Below are positions 47,253 to 56,677 of a stretch of DNA of 64,000 nucleotides, piece after piece (the stretch's first letter is position 1; each line of letters begins with the position of its first letter). A program made the position numbers and the translations under genes. Source of the DNA: an uncultured Stenotrophomonas sp. (GTDB lineage Bacteria > Pseudomonadota > Gammaproteobacteria > Xanthomonadales > Xanthomonadaceae); contig NZ_CAMFIA010000016.1 of the NCBI RefSeq assembly GCF_945952405.1, positions 1 through 64,000 of the forward strand, given 5' to 3'. The notes under the pieces were generated by a model that made no database searches, was not told the origin of the DNA, and saw nothing but the letters and a program-made list of their open reading frames with translations.

Positions 47253-47546
47253 TTACGAGGCCTTCAGGCAGCTGCTCATGAAGGTCTTGCGCGCATCACC
47301 GGCCAGTTTCTTGGCGCCGGCGTCGGCATTGCATTTGCGCATGCGTTCCTGCTGCGGATTGACCGCCTTGGTGTCGGCGGCGTGGCCGCTGAGGCAGGAG
47401 CTCTGCGCGGTCTTGTAGGCGTCACCCTTCAGCCCCTTGTTCTTGGCCGAGCACTCGGCCATGCGCTGCTGCTGCGGGGTGGTGGCGTTGGCGGCCAGGG
47501 GCAGGCCGACCAGCAGGGCGGCGACCAGCAGGAAAGAGGCTTTCAT
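47253..47546 (-). CDS. PsiF-repeat secreted protein
   Basis: 97 aa. Signal peptide (cut near ANA-TTPQ), then two PsiF repeats, each PQQQRMAECSAKNKGLKGD-like with paired cysteines (about 30-60 and 67-95). psiF in E. coli is phosphate-starvation-inducible, but the molecular role is unknown. The ATG at 47546 (MKASFLLV) is preferred over one four codons earlier because of its signal peptide start. Confidence 0.88.
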   Translation of the reverse strand: MKASFLLVAALLVGLPLAANATTPQQQRMAECSAKNKGLKGDAYKTAQSSCLSGHAADTKAVNPQQERMRKCNADAGAKKLAGDARKTFMSSCLKAS

Positions 47547-47671
47547 CGGGAGCTCCAAGGGGTGGCGGGTGCGCGGAGCATTCGCTTGCGGGCAGCAAGG
47601 CCACGTGAAGAATCGGCTTCCCGGCCCAGCCCGCTTGCAGCAGCATTCAGATCGGCGAAATACTTAGCCAT

Positions 47672-48040
47672 ATGGGTAAGTATGATCCGTCCATCAACGC
47701 GGTCTTCCAGGCCTTGGCCGACCCCACCCGCTGCGCGATCGTGGCCGCGCTGGGGCAAGGGCCGCGCACGGTATCGACGCTGGCTGAACCCTTCGAAATG
47801 GCCTTGCCCTCGCTGATGAAGCATCTGGCCGTACTGGAGCGCAGCGGCGTGGTGCGCAGCCGCAAGCAGGGCCGCGTGCGCACCTGTGAACTGGTACCGG
47901 CGCGGCTGGGCCAGGCCGAACGGTGGCTGGCCGGGCAGCGCGCGGCATGGGAAGCACGCGCCGACCGCATGGTCGATTTCGTCGAAACCCTTCACCAACA
48001 GGAGCAGGCCCATGGCCGAAGACGCAGGCAACATCCCTGA
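47672..48040 (+). CDS. ArsR-family transcriptional regulator
   Basis: 122 aa. Winged helix (residues about 10-90): LADPTRCAIVAALGQGPRTV, then recognition helix LPSLMKHLAVLERSGVVRS. No metal-binding cysteine pair is seen, so it is the metal-free group commonly paired with SRPBCC proteins. It overlaps the AHSA1-like gene by 29 bases. The C-terminus is basic. Confidence 0.88.
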   Translation: MGKYDPSINAVFQALADPTRCAIVAALGQGPRTVSTLAEPFEMALPSLMKHLAVLERSGVVRSRKQGRVRTCELVPARLGQAERWLAGQRAAWEARADRMVDFVETLHQQEQAHGRRRRQHP

Positions 48041-48491
48041 CACCGACCTGGTCATCAGCCGCGTGCTGAACGCACCGCGCGCTGCGTTGTGGCGGGCCTG
48101 GACCGCCCCCGAGCTGCTGCGCCAGTGGTGGTGCCCGAAACCGTGGACGACCGAAGTGCGCGCCTTTGAGCTGCGCGCGGGCGGGGCCTTCCATACCGTC
48201 ATGCAGGGCCCCGACGGCGGCAGCAGTGACAATCCGGGCAGTTTCCTGGAGATCGTGCCGCAGCAGCGACTGGTGTTCACCTCGATGCTGGGCCCGGGCT
48301 GGCGGCCGCAGTCACCGTGGCTGGGCTTCACCGCCATCATCACGATGGAGGACGAGGGGCAGGGCTGCCGCTACACCGCACGGGTGATGCACCCGGACAA
48401 GGCCCTTCGAGACCAGCATGAGCAGCTGGGCTTCTTCGATGGCTGGAACACCGTCATCAACCAGCTGGAGGCCTTCGCAGCCGGTCTCTAG
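48012..48491 (+). CDS. SRPBCC/AHSA1-family protein
   Basis: 159 aa. Activator-of-Hsp90-ATPase homology 1-like START fold: ISRVLNAPRAALWRAWTAPELLRQWWCP at the N-terminus and DGWNTVINQLEAF at the C-terminus. It starts inside the end of the ArsR gene; such ArsR-AHSA1 pairs are common and the ligand is usually unknown. A GGAGCAGG sits upstream of the ATG. Confidence 0.85.
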   Translation: MAEDAGNIPDTDLVISRVLNAPRAALWRAWTAPELLRQWWCPKPWTTEVRAFELRAGGAFHTVMQGPDGGSSDNPGSFLEIVPQQRLVFTSMLGPGWRPQSPWLGFTAIITMEDEGQGCRYTARVMHPDKALRDQHEQLGFFDGWNTVINQLEAFAAGL

Positions 48492-48497
48492 GCGGCT

Positions 48498-48536
48498 GGG
48501 GTCAGATCCCTTTCTGCAGGAAAGGGTTCTGACCCC
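48498..48536. repeat. GGGGTCAGATCC inverted repeat, copy 4
   Basis: Arms GGGGTCAGATCCCTTT and AAAGGGTTCTGACCCC with one mismatch (A-T versus T-T) around a short CTGCAGG-type centre. It lies between the convergent AHSA1-like and upp genes. Confidence 0.88.
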
Positions 48537-48544
48537 GAGGGCGA

Positions 48545-49177
48545 TCAGCCGACGCGGGTACCGAAGATGCGGTCACCGGCATCGCCCAGGCCAGGCAGGA
48601 TGTAGCCCTTGTCGTTGAGCTGGGCGTCGATGGCCGCGGTGTAGATCTCCACATCCGGGTGCACCGCCTTGACCGCTTCGATGCCTTCCGGCGCGGCGAC
48701 CAGGAAGATGCCCTTGATGCGGCGGGCGCCAGCGCGCTTGAGCATGTCAATGGTGGCGATGAGGGTGCCGCCGGTGGCCAGCATCGGGTCCAGGATCAGC
48801 GCATCACGCTCTTCCAGGCGGCCGGTCAGGCGCTCGAAGTAAGGCACCGGCTGCAGGGTTTCTTCATCACGCTGCAGGCCGACCACGCTGACGCGGGCGG
48901 CCGGGATCAGCGACAGCACGCCGCTGAGCATGCCCAGGCCGGCACGCAGGATCGGCACCACGGTGATCTTGGCGCCGGCAATGCGCTGCACGGTGACCGG
49001 GCCGGCCCAGCCGGGCAGGGTATGCGGCTCGGTGTCCAGGTCGGCGGTGGCCTCGTAGGCCAGCAGCGTGCCCAGCTCGTTGGCCAGTTCGCGGAAATCC
49101 TTGGTGCTGAGCGCAGCGTTGCGCATCAGGCCGATCTTGTGCTGCACCAGCGGGTGGCGCACTTCGACGATCTTCAT
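48545..49177 (-). CDS. upp: Uracil phosphoribosyltransferase
   Basis: 210 aa. Makes UMP from uracil and [12 protein letters not shown], the PRPP loop [14 protein letters not shown] and the uracil-binding [17 protein letters not shown] are conserved. The ATG at 49177 begins [14 protein letters not shown], the family start. The very long frame upstream is antisense to the TonB receptor and not real. Confidence 0.97.
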   Translation of the reverse strand: MKIVEVRHPLVQHKIGLMRNAALSTKDFRELANELGTLLAYEATADLDTEPHTLPGWAGPVTVQRIAGAKITVVPILRAGLGMLSGVLSLIPAARVSVVGLQRDEETLQPVPYFERLTGRLEERDALILDPMLATGGTLIATIDMLKRAGARRIKGIFLVAAPEGIEAVKAVHPDVEIYTAAIDAQLNDKGYILPGLGDAGDRIFGTRVG

Positions 49178-49274
49178 GGTCGGGAAGGGGAAAAAGGAGA
49201 GAGGCGGCCATTTTGCCGGATCGGCGGGCCGAACCCCAAACCGGGCCACGGCGGCGTTACCCGAAATGTGCAGA

Positions 49275-49345
49275 TGCATGTCATGGCCATGCAACCTTGC
49301 GGACATACCGTGCAGACCCATTCTTAACAGGAATGGGGATTCCCA
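49275..49345 (+). promoter_or_regulatory. Leader hairpins upstream of the TonB-dependent receptor
   Basis: Three small inverted repeats precede the GTG start: TGCATG/CATGCA (49275-49293), CCCATTC/GAATGGG (49317-49337) and TGGGGATTCCCA (49334-49345). The second and third share the GGGG that would serve as Shine-Dalgarno, so they are mutually exclusive and could control translation. Confidence 0.4.
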
Positions 49346-51928
49346 GTGCATATCAAGACTCCGTTGGCCGTTGCCATCACCCTGACCCTGGCGATGGGGG
49401 CCGCAGCACCGCTGCAGGCAGCCGGGCAGCAGGCGATCGCCGCCACCGGCGCCGTGGCCGCCGATGCGGTCGACCTGGACCGCATCGAAGTGCGTGCCCA
49501 GCTCGAAGCGCAGATCCGCGCGGTCGACCTCAAGCGCAGCAGCAACGCCATCGAAGACGCGGTGTCCTCCGACGCCCTCGGCCAGTACCCGGACAAGAAC
49601 GTGGCCGAGTCGCTGCAGCGGCTGCCGGGCATCAGCGTGACCCGCGACCAGGGCGAAGGCCGCTACGTGGTCGTGCGTGGCCTGGATGCCAACCTCAACA
49701 GCGTCAGCGTCGATGGCATCGCCATCGGCACCCCGGACAACTCCAGCCGCGCTGCGCCGATGGACGTGATTCCGTCCGACTCGACCGAGCGCCTGCGCGT
49801 GGTCAAGTCGCCGACCCCGGACATGCCGGGCGACGCCATCGGCGGCGCGATCCTGGTCGAGACCGCTTCGGCATTCGATCGTGACGGCCGCAGCCTGCGC
49901 GCCAAGATCGAGGGCAGCCACCAGCAGCTGTCCGGCGAGACCAGCCCGAAGGCGGCGTTCAACTACAGCGAGGTGTTCAACAACACCTTCGGCATCGCCG
50001 CCGGCGTCAACTACCAGAAGCGTACGTTCGAATCGGACAACAGCGAAGTCGAGTACGGCGATGTCAGTGGCAACAAGGACCTGACCACCACCCGTCCGGG
50101 CGAGATCACGGCGCTGAACCTGCAGAACCGCAAGTACGAGATCGAGCGCAAGCGCATTGGCGCCAACCTCAACCTCGACTGGCGCCCGAACGAAGACAGC
50201 CGCTACTACCTGCGCACGCTGTACAGCCAGTTCGACGACGCTGAAACCCGCCAGCGCGTGATCTTCAACTTCAACAGCGCCGACATGATCGCAACGGGCA
50301 CCGACCAGTACCGCCTGGCCGGCATGCCGAAGGACTCGATCGACAAGCGCATGCGCTACCGCACCAAGGAAGAGAACACCTTTGCCGCCAGCCTCGGCGG
50401 CGAGAACAAGCTGACCGATGCGGTGCTGGATTACAAGATCGGCTACACCCGTACCGAGGAGCGCGTGGACGATGAGATCGAGTCGCGCTTCAAGCTCAAT
50501 GGCAAGGCGTTCAACGGCACCCTGGACCAGCGCAGCCGGCTGCCGACCTACACCTTCGACAACAACCAGTGGCTGGACAACGGCAACTACAAGTTCGACC
50601 GCGTGGTGGCCAAGCCGAAGAAGGTGGATGACGAAGAGCGCAGTGCACAGGTCAACATCCGTTTCGACGGTGACAACAGCAGCTACAAGTTCGGCCTGCT
50701 CGGCCGTTGGCGCGACCGCGATGTGAATGTCGATGAGGCTTCGCTGCGGGTGGGCCCGGCGATCAAGCTCAGCGACTGGACCACTGCGTCGCCGGAACAT
50801 CGCCACGGCCCGATGGGGCAGGGCATGGATTCGTCGGCGATGCGCAGCTACTGGTCGCAGCACAGCGGCGAGTTCAGCGCGCGCCCGCAGGATGCCGGTG
50901 GCAACGCCGCGACCTCGCTGGAAGGCGACTACACCGCGAGCGAGGACGTCTTCTCCAGCTATGCGATGGGTACCTGGGACATCGGCGCGCTGCGCGTGAT
51001 CGGCGGCGTGCGCGTGGAGAACACCCGCTTCAGTGCCACCGGCAACCGCGTGGACGTGGCCAAGGACGGCCGCTCGTACAGCGCAACCCGGGTGAGCGCC
51101 AGCAAGAGCTACAACAACGTGCTGCCGGGCCTGCACCTGCGCTACGACGCCAGCAACGACTGGGTGTTCCGCTTCGCCGCCAACAAGACGGTGGCGCGCC
51201 CGGGCTTCGGCGATGCCTCGCCGCGCATCGGCCTGGCCCGCAACGACAATGAAGTGCGCCTCGGCAACCCGGACCTGGACCCGTACGAGTCCACCAACAT
51301 CGACCTGTCGGTGGAGAAGTACATCGGCGACAGCGGCATCCTTTCGCTGGGCGTGTTCCACAAGTCGATCGACGGCTACATCGTGCAGGTCCGCCAGGCG
51401 GGTACGGCCGGCATCTATGACAACCTGCCGGTGGTGACCTCGATCAATGGCAACAAGGCCAAGGTGCGCGGCGCCGAGTTCAACTGGCAGCAGCAGCTGT
51501 CGTTCCTGCCGGCGGGCTGGGATGGCCTGCTGGTCGGCGCCAGCGGCACCTGGCTGGACACCGATTTCGACCCTGGCCTGGCCAAGCGTGCCGGTGAGGA
51601 TTTCACCCTGCCGCGTGCGTCGAAGAACGTGTACAGCGCCCACATCGGCTACGAAAAGTACGGCCTGAGCACGCGCGTGGCTGCCGTGCACCGCAGCGAG
51701 TATCTCGACACCCTCGGTGCCGGCCGCGCATTCGATATCTTCGTTGCGCCCAACACCCAGCTCGACTTCTCGCTGGACTACAAGTTCACGCCGCGCGTGA
51801 GCATGTACTTCGAAGCGCAGAACCTGCTCGACAAGCCGCTGGAGCTGTACCAGGGCACGCGTTCACGCACCCTGCAGATGGAAGAATATGGGCGTACCTA
51901 CGCGCTGGGCCTGAAGGTGGCCCTGTGA
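49346..51928 (+). CDS. TonB-dependent outer-membrane receptor
   Basis: 860 aa. Signal peptide (cut near LQA-AGQQ), a TonB-box-like IEVRAQ, plug domain (about 55-165: [35 protein letters not shown]) and a 22-strand barrel region ending LGLKVAL without a terminal aromatic residue. Start GTG at 49346. It is followed with a 4-base overlap by three secreted phosphatase genes, so the ligand is probably an organophosphate or its metal complex. Confidence 0.9.
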   Translation: MHIKTPLAVAITLTLAMGAAAPLQAAGQQAIAATGAVAADAVDLDRIEVRAQLEAQIRAVDLKRSSNAIEDAVSSDALGQYPDKNVAESLQRLPGISVTRDQGEGRYVVVRGLDANLNSVSVDGIAIGTPDNSSRAAPMDVIPSDSTERLRVVKSPTPDMPGDAIGGAILVETASAFDRDGRSLRAKIEGSHQQLSGETSPKAAFNYSEVFNNTFGIAAGVNYQKRTFESDNSEVEYGDVSGNKDLTTTRPGEITALNLQNRKYEIERKRIGANLNLDWRPNEDSRYYLRTLYSQFDDAETRQRVIFNFNSADMIATGTDQYRLAGMPKDSIDKRMRYRTKEENTFAASLGGENKLTDAVLDYKIGYTRTEERVDDEIESRFKLNGKAFNGTLDQRSRLPTYTFDNNQWLDNGNYKFDRVVAKPKKVDDEERSAQVNIRFDGDNSSYKFGLLGRWRDRDVNVDEASLRVGPAIKLSDWTTASPEHRHGPMGQGMDSSAMRSYWSQHSGEFSARPQDAGGNAATSLEGDYTASEDVFSSYAMGTWDIGALRVIGGVRVENTRFSATGNRVDVAKDGRSYSATRVSASKSYNNVLPGLHLRYDASNDWVFRFAANKTVARPGFGDASPRIGLARNDNEVRLGNPDLDPYESTNIDLSVEKYIGDSGILSLGVFHKSIDGYIVQVRQAGTAGIYDNLPVVTSINGNKAKVRGAEFNWQQQLSFLPAGWDGLLVGASGTWLDTDFDPGLAKRAGEDFTLPRASKNVYSAHIGYEKYGLSTRVAAVHRSEYLDTLGAGRAFDIFVAPNTQLDFSLDYKFTPRVSMYFEAQNLLDKPLELYQGTRSRTLQMEEYGRTYALGLKVAL

Positions 51929-53043
51929 TGGGGCGCCGCATCATCCTGCTGGCCGCCGCATTGACGGCCACCCTGGCAGCCGGCTGCACGCCGGCCACCG
52001 GCAACGATCCGGCCGCGGCACCGGCGGCAGCGAAGCCCCCCGCCGAGCGTGCGGTGGCGACCATTGCCGAGGCCTTCCTTTCGCCGATGACGCCGGCCGA
52101 CAACATCGACTCGCCGGCCGCCTGGCGTGCGCCGGACGGCGCCGTATGGCTGATCGCAACCGCCAAGGCCACCGACAAGCTGGTGGTCTATGACGGCAGC
52201 ACCGGCCAGCACCTGCGCGATGTCGGCAGCAGTGGCACCGCGCCGGGGCAGTTCGACCGCCCAAACGGCATCGCGGTGACCGACGATCTGCTCTGGATCG
52301 TGGAGCGCGACAATCACCGCGTACAGGTGCTGGGACTGCCGGACTTCACGCCGCTGGCGACCTTCGCTGCGGACGACCTGCGCAAACCGTACGGGCTGTG
52401 GGTCGACCGCCGTGCCGATGGCTACAGCGTCTACGTCACCGACTCCTGGGACAACGGCGAGGATGCGCAGGGGCGTGACATCCTGCCGCCGCTGGCCGAG
52501 CTGGACAAGCGCGTGCGCCAGTACCACGTGACCCGCGACGGGGCCAGGGTCGAGGCAACGCGGGTGGCCAACATCGGCGACACCACCGAGGCGGGGGCAC
52601 TGCGCGTGGTCGAGTCGATCTGGGGCGACCCGGACAACGACCACCTGCTGATCGCCGAAGAGGACGAGAGCTACGCCAGTGAGTTCAAGGTCTACACCCT
52701 GGCCGGCCGTTTCACCGGCACCACCTTCGGCCGCGACGTGTTCAAGGCGCAGGCCGAGGGCGTGACCCTGCGGACCTGTGGCAACGACGGCTGGTGGATC
52801 ACCACCGAGCAGGGCAAGCAGCGCAGCGTGTTCCACCTGTTCGACCGGCATACGCTGAAGCCGGTCGGTGCCTTCCAGGGCAACACCGTGGCCAACACCG
52901 ATGGCATCTGGATGATGCAGCAGCCGAGTGCGCGCTTCCCGCATGGCGCGTTGTACGCGGTGCATGATGACCAGGGCGTGGTGGCGTTCGACTGGGAGAG
53001 CATCGCCAGGCAGCTGGCACTGCCGCTGGAGTGCGGCGCATGA
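51925..53043 (+). CDS. Phytase-like beta-propeller lipoprotein
   Basis: 372 aa. Lipobox LAAGC (Cys about residue 21), Ala/Pro linker, then repeated beta-propeller-type blocks: LVVYDGSTGQHLRDVG, GQFDRPNGIAV, NHRVQVLGL, EDESYASEFKVYTLAG, GNDGWWITTEQ and LYAVHDDQGVVAFDW. The last blocks resemble alkaline beta-propeller phytases; an NHL-repeat protein is the alternative. It would act at the cell surface or periplasm on phosphate esters. ATGA overlaps at both ends. Confidence 0.62.
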   Translation: MMGRRIILLAAALTATLAAGCTPATGNDPAAAPAAAKPPAERAVATIAEAFLSPMTPADNIDSPAAWRAPDGAVWLIATAKATDKLVVYDGSTGQHLRDVGSSGTAPGQFDRPNGIAVTDDLLWIVERDNHRVQVLGLPDFTPLATFAADDLRKPYGLWVDRRADGYSVYVTDSWDNGEDAQGRDILPPLAELDKRVRQYHVTRDGARVEATRVANIGDTTEAGALRVVESIWGDPDNDHLLIAEEDESYASEFKVYTLAGRFTGTTFGRDVFKAQAEGVTLRTCGNDGWWITTEQGKQRSVFHLFDRHTLKPVGAFQGNTVANTDGIWMMQQPSARFPHGALYAVHDDQGVVAFDWESIARQLALPLECGA

Positions 53044-54407
53044 GCGGGCGATGCATGATGCGCACGCTGGCGTTGGGCCTGCTGCTGGCACTGCCGGCGC
53101 TGTCGATCGCCGCGGCCGAGCCGAATACCCAGGTGCCGGCGGGCAGCCACCACTACGCAGCGACGACGGTGCCGGATCGCATCGTCGCCTCGCCCGCCAT
53201 CGACCCCAGCCACGGCTTCGCCGTGGCCTGGCGTACCGATGGCAGCGTGCAGGCGCCGTTGCTGGAGATCGCCCTGGCCGCTGATTCGCCGGCCATCGAG
53301 GGCGTGCGCCAGGTACGGGCGACGACGCGGGCGCTGCAGACCGAGAACGGGCTGTCGCACCATCATCGTGCCGACATCGACGGCCTGCAGCCGGATACCC
53401 AGTACGTCTACCGCGTGCAGGGCAATGGCAGCTGGAGTGCCTGGAACCAGCTGCGGACGCTGGCCGGCGCAGGCCAACCGCTGACCCTGCTGTACTTCGG
53501 CGACACCCAGAACAAGAACGTGAGCCATGTCAGCCGTGTGGTGCGTGCCGCGCAGAAGACCGCGCCGCAGGCACGCGTGAGCCTGTTCGCCGGTGACCTG
53601 GTCAGCGGCGGTGACAACATGGACGACAGCGAGTGGGGCGAGTGGTTCGCGGCGACGGCCTGGCTGGCGCAGGAAACGCTGGTGGCGCCGGCGATCGGCA
53701 ACCACGAGTACTTCGAGGAGTTCGAAGGCACGCCGCAGGAGCGCCGCGTGCTGGGCCGGCACTGGCCGGTGACCTTTGCGCTGCCGGGCAATGGTGCCGC
53801 CGCCGCGCAGCAGACCAGTTACTGGTTCGATGCACAGGGCGTGCGCGTGGCGGTCCTCGATGGCACCTCGGCGCTCGACCTCGGTACCGCCAGGGCGCAG
53901 GCTCAGTGGCTGGACGCGGTGCTGGCCAGCAACCCGCAGCCGTGGACCATCGTGCTGCTGCACCAGCCGTTCTATTCGCCGCGTGAGGGCCGGGAGAACG
54001 CCGCGCTGCGTGACGTGCTGCTGCCGGTGGTACGCCGCCACAATGTCGACCTGGTGCTGCAGGGCCACGACCACACCTATGGCCGACGCGGCGAAGGGCA
54101 GGCCGCCACGCCGCAGTACGTGGTGACCGTGGCCGGGCCGAAGCAGTACCGCCTGTCTGACCAGGCGCGCAGGACGATGGATCCCGTGGCCGAGGACACC
54201 CAGCTGTTCCAGGTGCTGCAGATTGATGCGAACCACCTGCGCTATGAGGCACGCACGGTCACTGGCCGCCTCTACGATGCCTTCGAGCTGCGCCGTGATG
54301 CCAAGGGAGGCAAGCAGCGCCTGGAACTGACCGAGGGGCGCATCGCACCGCGCGACTGCCCGCGCGCGCAGACCGCCAAAGGTCGCGCCGACCGTTGCTG
54401 GGAATGA
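53040..54407 (+). CDS. Purple-acid-phosphatase-like metallophosphoesterase
   Basis: 455 aa with a signal peptide (LSIAAAEP). An N-terminal fibronectin-type domain (about 40-145) is followed by a calcineurin-like fold: YFGDTQNK, AGDLVSGGD, IGNHEYFE, LLHQPFY and LQGHDHTYGRR give the full set of metal ligands. It removes phosphate from esters in the periplasm or outside. It overlaps the phytase-like gene by four bases. Confidence 0.88.
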   Translation: MSGRCMMRTLALGLLLALPALSIAAAEPNTQVPAGSHHYAATTVPDRIVASPAIDPSHGFAVAWRTDGSVQAPLLEIALAADSPAIEGVRQVRATTRALQTENGLSHHHRADIDGLQPDTQYVYRVQGNGSWSAWNQLRTLAGAGQPLTLLYFGDTQNKNVSHVSRVVRAAQKTAPQARVSLFAGDLVSGGDNMDDSEWGEWFAATAWLAQETLVAPAIGNHEYFEEFEGTPQERRVLGRHWPVTFALPGNGAAAAQQTSYWFDAQGVRVAVLDGTSALDLGTARAQAQWLDAVLASNPQPWTIVLLHQPFYSPREGRENAALRDVLLPVVRRHNVDLVLQGHDHTYGRRGEGQAATPQYVVTVAGPKQYRLSDQARRTMDPVAEDTQLFQVLQIDANHLRYEARTVTGRLYDAFELRRDAKGGKQRLELTEGRIAPRDCPRAQTAKGRADRCWE

Positions 54408-54417
54408 GGACACACCG

Positions 54418-55032
54418 ATGATCGCTTCCCGTCGCATCCTTCCCCTTGCCGCCATCGGCGCGGCCCTGTTGCTGCTGGCCAGCGCGGTGACCGCCGCCGA
54501 TGCGGTGCTGCATCCGTTCCTGGTGGCGCAACCGAAGCAGGCCCCGCAGGAAGTCAACCTGGCGGTGGAGATCCCCGCCGGCAGCTTCACCAAGTACGAG
54601 ATCGGGGAAGACGGGCTGGTCCATGTGGATCGGTTCCAGTCGATGCCGGTCGCGTACCCTGCCAACTACGGATCGATACCGCGCACGCTGGCGGGCGACA
54701 ACGATCCGCTGGATGCACTGGTGCTGACCCGCGAGCCGCTGCATCCCGGCGTGATCGTGCGTTTCCGGCCGATCGGCTACCTGAAGATGATCGATGGGGG
54801 CGAGCACGACGAGAAGATCATTGGTGTGCCGACCGACAGCATCGACCCGACCTATGCCGGCATCCGCGACCTGGCCGACCTGCCGGAGATCGAACGGCAG
54901 CGCATCGAGGCGTTCTTCCGGGTCTACAAGGACCTGCCTGGCGGGCGAAACCCGGTACAGCTCAATGGCTGGGGCAACGCGGCCGAAGCGCGTGCGCTGG
55001 TCAGCGAAGCGATGCAGCGGTTCGGGAAGTAG
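54418..55032 (+). CDS. Exported family I inorganic pyrophosphatase
   Basis: 204 aa. An N-terminal signal peptide (to about VTA-ADAV, residue 26) distinguishes it from the usual cytosolic Ppa. Catalytic stretches: SMPVAYPANYGSIPRTLAGD, DNDPLDALVL, KMIDGGEHDEKIIGVP and FFRVYKDL. It splits pyrophosphate to phosphate, here probably in the periplasm. Last gene of the receptor-phosphatase operon. Its TAG stop is formed by the GTAG head of a SMAG element. Confidence 0.9.
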   Translation: MIASRRILPLAAIGAALLLLASAVTAADAVLHPFLVAQPKQAPQEVNLAVEIPAGSFTKYEIGEDGLVHVDRFQSMPVAYPANYGSIPRTLAGDNDPLDALVLTREPLHPGVIVRFRPIGYLKMIDGGEHDEKIIGVPTDSIDPTYAGIRDLADLPEIERQRIEAFFRVYKDLPGGRNPVQLNGWGNAAEARALVSEAMQRFGK

Positions 55033-55051
55033 ATCCACGCCAGGCGTGGAT
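55029..55051 (+). repeat. SMAG palindrome supplying the ppa stop codon
   Basis: GTAGATCCACGC with the complementary GCGTGGAT arm. Bases 2-4 of the element (TAG) are the pyrophosphatase stop codon. Confidence 0.88.
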
Positions 55052-55121
55052 GATCGGGCACGCGCATCGTCTTCACCACTGCTGGCTATCATGTGCGCCA
55101 TCCACAACGAAGGCGGTGCAA

Positions 55122-56537
55122 GTGTCGGTAGCGTTGCTATGGTTCCGTCGCGATCTGCGGCTGCAGGACAATCCGGCCCTGCAGGCCGCGCTGGAGGCGG
55201 GCCATCAGGTGGTGCCGGTCTATATCCATGCGCCGCATGAAGAAGGCGAATGGGCTCCCGGTGCGGCCTCCGATGCGTGGCGGCAGCGCTCGCTCGCTGC
55301 GCTGGACGGCGAGCTGCGCGCGCGCGGTTCCTCGCTGGTGCTGCGCGCGGGCGACAGCCTGGAAGCCTTGCAGGCGCTGATCGAACAGAGCGGCGCCGAG
55401 GCGGTGTACTGGAACCGCAAGTACGAACCGGCGACGCAGCCGCGCGACGCGGCCATCAAGCGCACGCTGCGCGGGCAGGGCATCGATGCGCAGAGCTGCA
55501 ACGGCAGCCTGCTGTTCGAGCCGTGGGACATCGCGACCCAGCAGGGGCAGCCGTACAAGGTGTTCACGCCGTACTGGCGCAACGTACTCAGCCATTGGCA
55601 CCTGCCTCCGCTGCAGGCGGCACCGCAATCGCTGGGCGGGCACGCGTTCGAAAGCCTGGCATTGGACGAGCTGCGGCTTGCCCCCGCGCTGGACTGGGAT
55701 GCCGGCTTCTGGGAGCACTGGCAGCCAGGCGAAGCGGGGGCGCTGGAGGCGCTGTCGGTGTTCGAGGAGGGCGCCCTGCGCGGCTATCGCGAGCAACGCG
55801 ACCTGCCGGACCGCATCGGTACCTCACGGCTGTCGCCGCACCTGCATTTTGGCGAGATCGCTCCGTGGCGCATCGCCCATGCACTGGAGGGACTGCGCAG
55901 TGCTGGCACCGATGCCGATATCGATGGTTACCTGCGCCAGCTGGGCTGGCGTGATTTCGCCTACCACCTGCTGCACCACTTCCCGAAGACGCCCACCGAC
56001 AACCTCAACCCGCGCTTCGACCGCTTTGCCTGGGCCACGCCCAGCGCGGCGCAGCTGCGGGACTGGCAGCGCGGCAACACCGGCGTGCCGATTGTCGATG
56101 CGGGACTGCGTGAGCTGTGGCAGACCGGCTACATGCACAACCGCGTGCGCATGATCGTGGCCAGTTACCTGTGCAAGCACCTGCGCGCGCACTGGCTGCA
56201 TGGCGCACGCTGGTTCTGGGACACCCTGGTCGACGCCGACCTGGCCAACAACACGATGGGCTGGCAGTGGGTGGCCGGCACCGGCGCCGATGCCGCGCCT
56301 TACTTCCGCGTGTTCAATCCGGTGACCCAGGCCGAGAAGTTCGATCCGCAGGCCCGCTACATCAGCCGCTGGGTCCCCGAACTGGCCGCGCTGCCGGTGA
56401 AGGCCCGCTTCGCACCCTGGCAGCATCCGCTGTTGCTGGCCGCGCATGCGCCAGGCTATCCGCGCACGCCATTGGTCGATCTGGCGGCGGGGCGGGATGC
56501 TGCGCTGGCGGCCTACCGCCAGTCGGGAGCAGGGTAA
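55122..56537 (+). CDS. phrB: Deoxyribodipyrimidine photo-lyase (CPD class I)
   Basis: 471 aa. N-terminal antenna domain (LLWFRRDLRLQDNPAL) and C-terminal FAD domain: TSRLSPHLHFGEIAP, LGWRDFAYHLL, GNTGVPIVDAGLRELWQTGYMHNRVRM and DLANNTMGWQWVAGTGADAAPYFRVFNP. Trp residues for electron transfer are present. It splits UV dimers in light. The start is the GTG at 55122 with AAGGCGG seven bases upstream; no ATG fits. Confidence 0.95.
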   Translation: MSVALLWFRRDLRLQDNPALQAALEAGHQVVPVYIHAPHEEGEWAPGAASDAWRQRSLAALDGELRARGSSLVLRAGDSLEALQALIEQSGAEAVYWNRKYEPATQPRDAAIKRTLRGQGIDAQSCNGSLLFEPWDIATQQGQPYKVFTPYWRNVLSHWHLPPLQAAPQSLGGHAFESLALDELRLAPALDWDAGFWEHWQPGEAGALEALSVFEEGALRGYREQRDLPDRIGTSRLSPHLHFGEIAPWRIAHALEGLRSAGTDADIDGYLRQLGWRDFAYHLLHHFPKTPTDNLNPRFDRFAWATPSAAQLRDWQRGNTGVPIVDAGLRELWQTGYMHNRVRMIVASYLCKHLRAHWLHGARWFWDTLVDADLANNTMGWQWVAGTGADAAPYFRVFNPVTQAEKFDPQARYISRWVPELAALPVKARFAPWQHPLLLAAHAPGYPRTPLVDLAAGRDAALAAYRQSGAG

Positions 56538-56677
56538 AGCGCTGGCTGAGCGGGCCGGTCAGTTAGCTGAACGCGGCCCTGTCGGCGTTCCGCATCATCA
56601 TCCCGACATCGCATTTGGCTGTTTATTCTCTTTGCGCCCGCAAGCCGCCGGCCCGACCGGAAACCAAGGAGAACCCC

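Noticed and set aside
49260..49300. Pho box upstream of the receptor-phosphatase operon
   Set aside because: A single TGTCAT is seen (ATGTCATGGCC), but no second half-site 11 bases away, so the match to the Pho box is poor.
49178..51691. Very long open frame antisense to the TonB receptor, continuous with upp
   Set aside because: High third-position GC leaves the opposite frame open by chance. The translated part lacks any conserved domain, and upp has its own clear family start at 49177.
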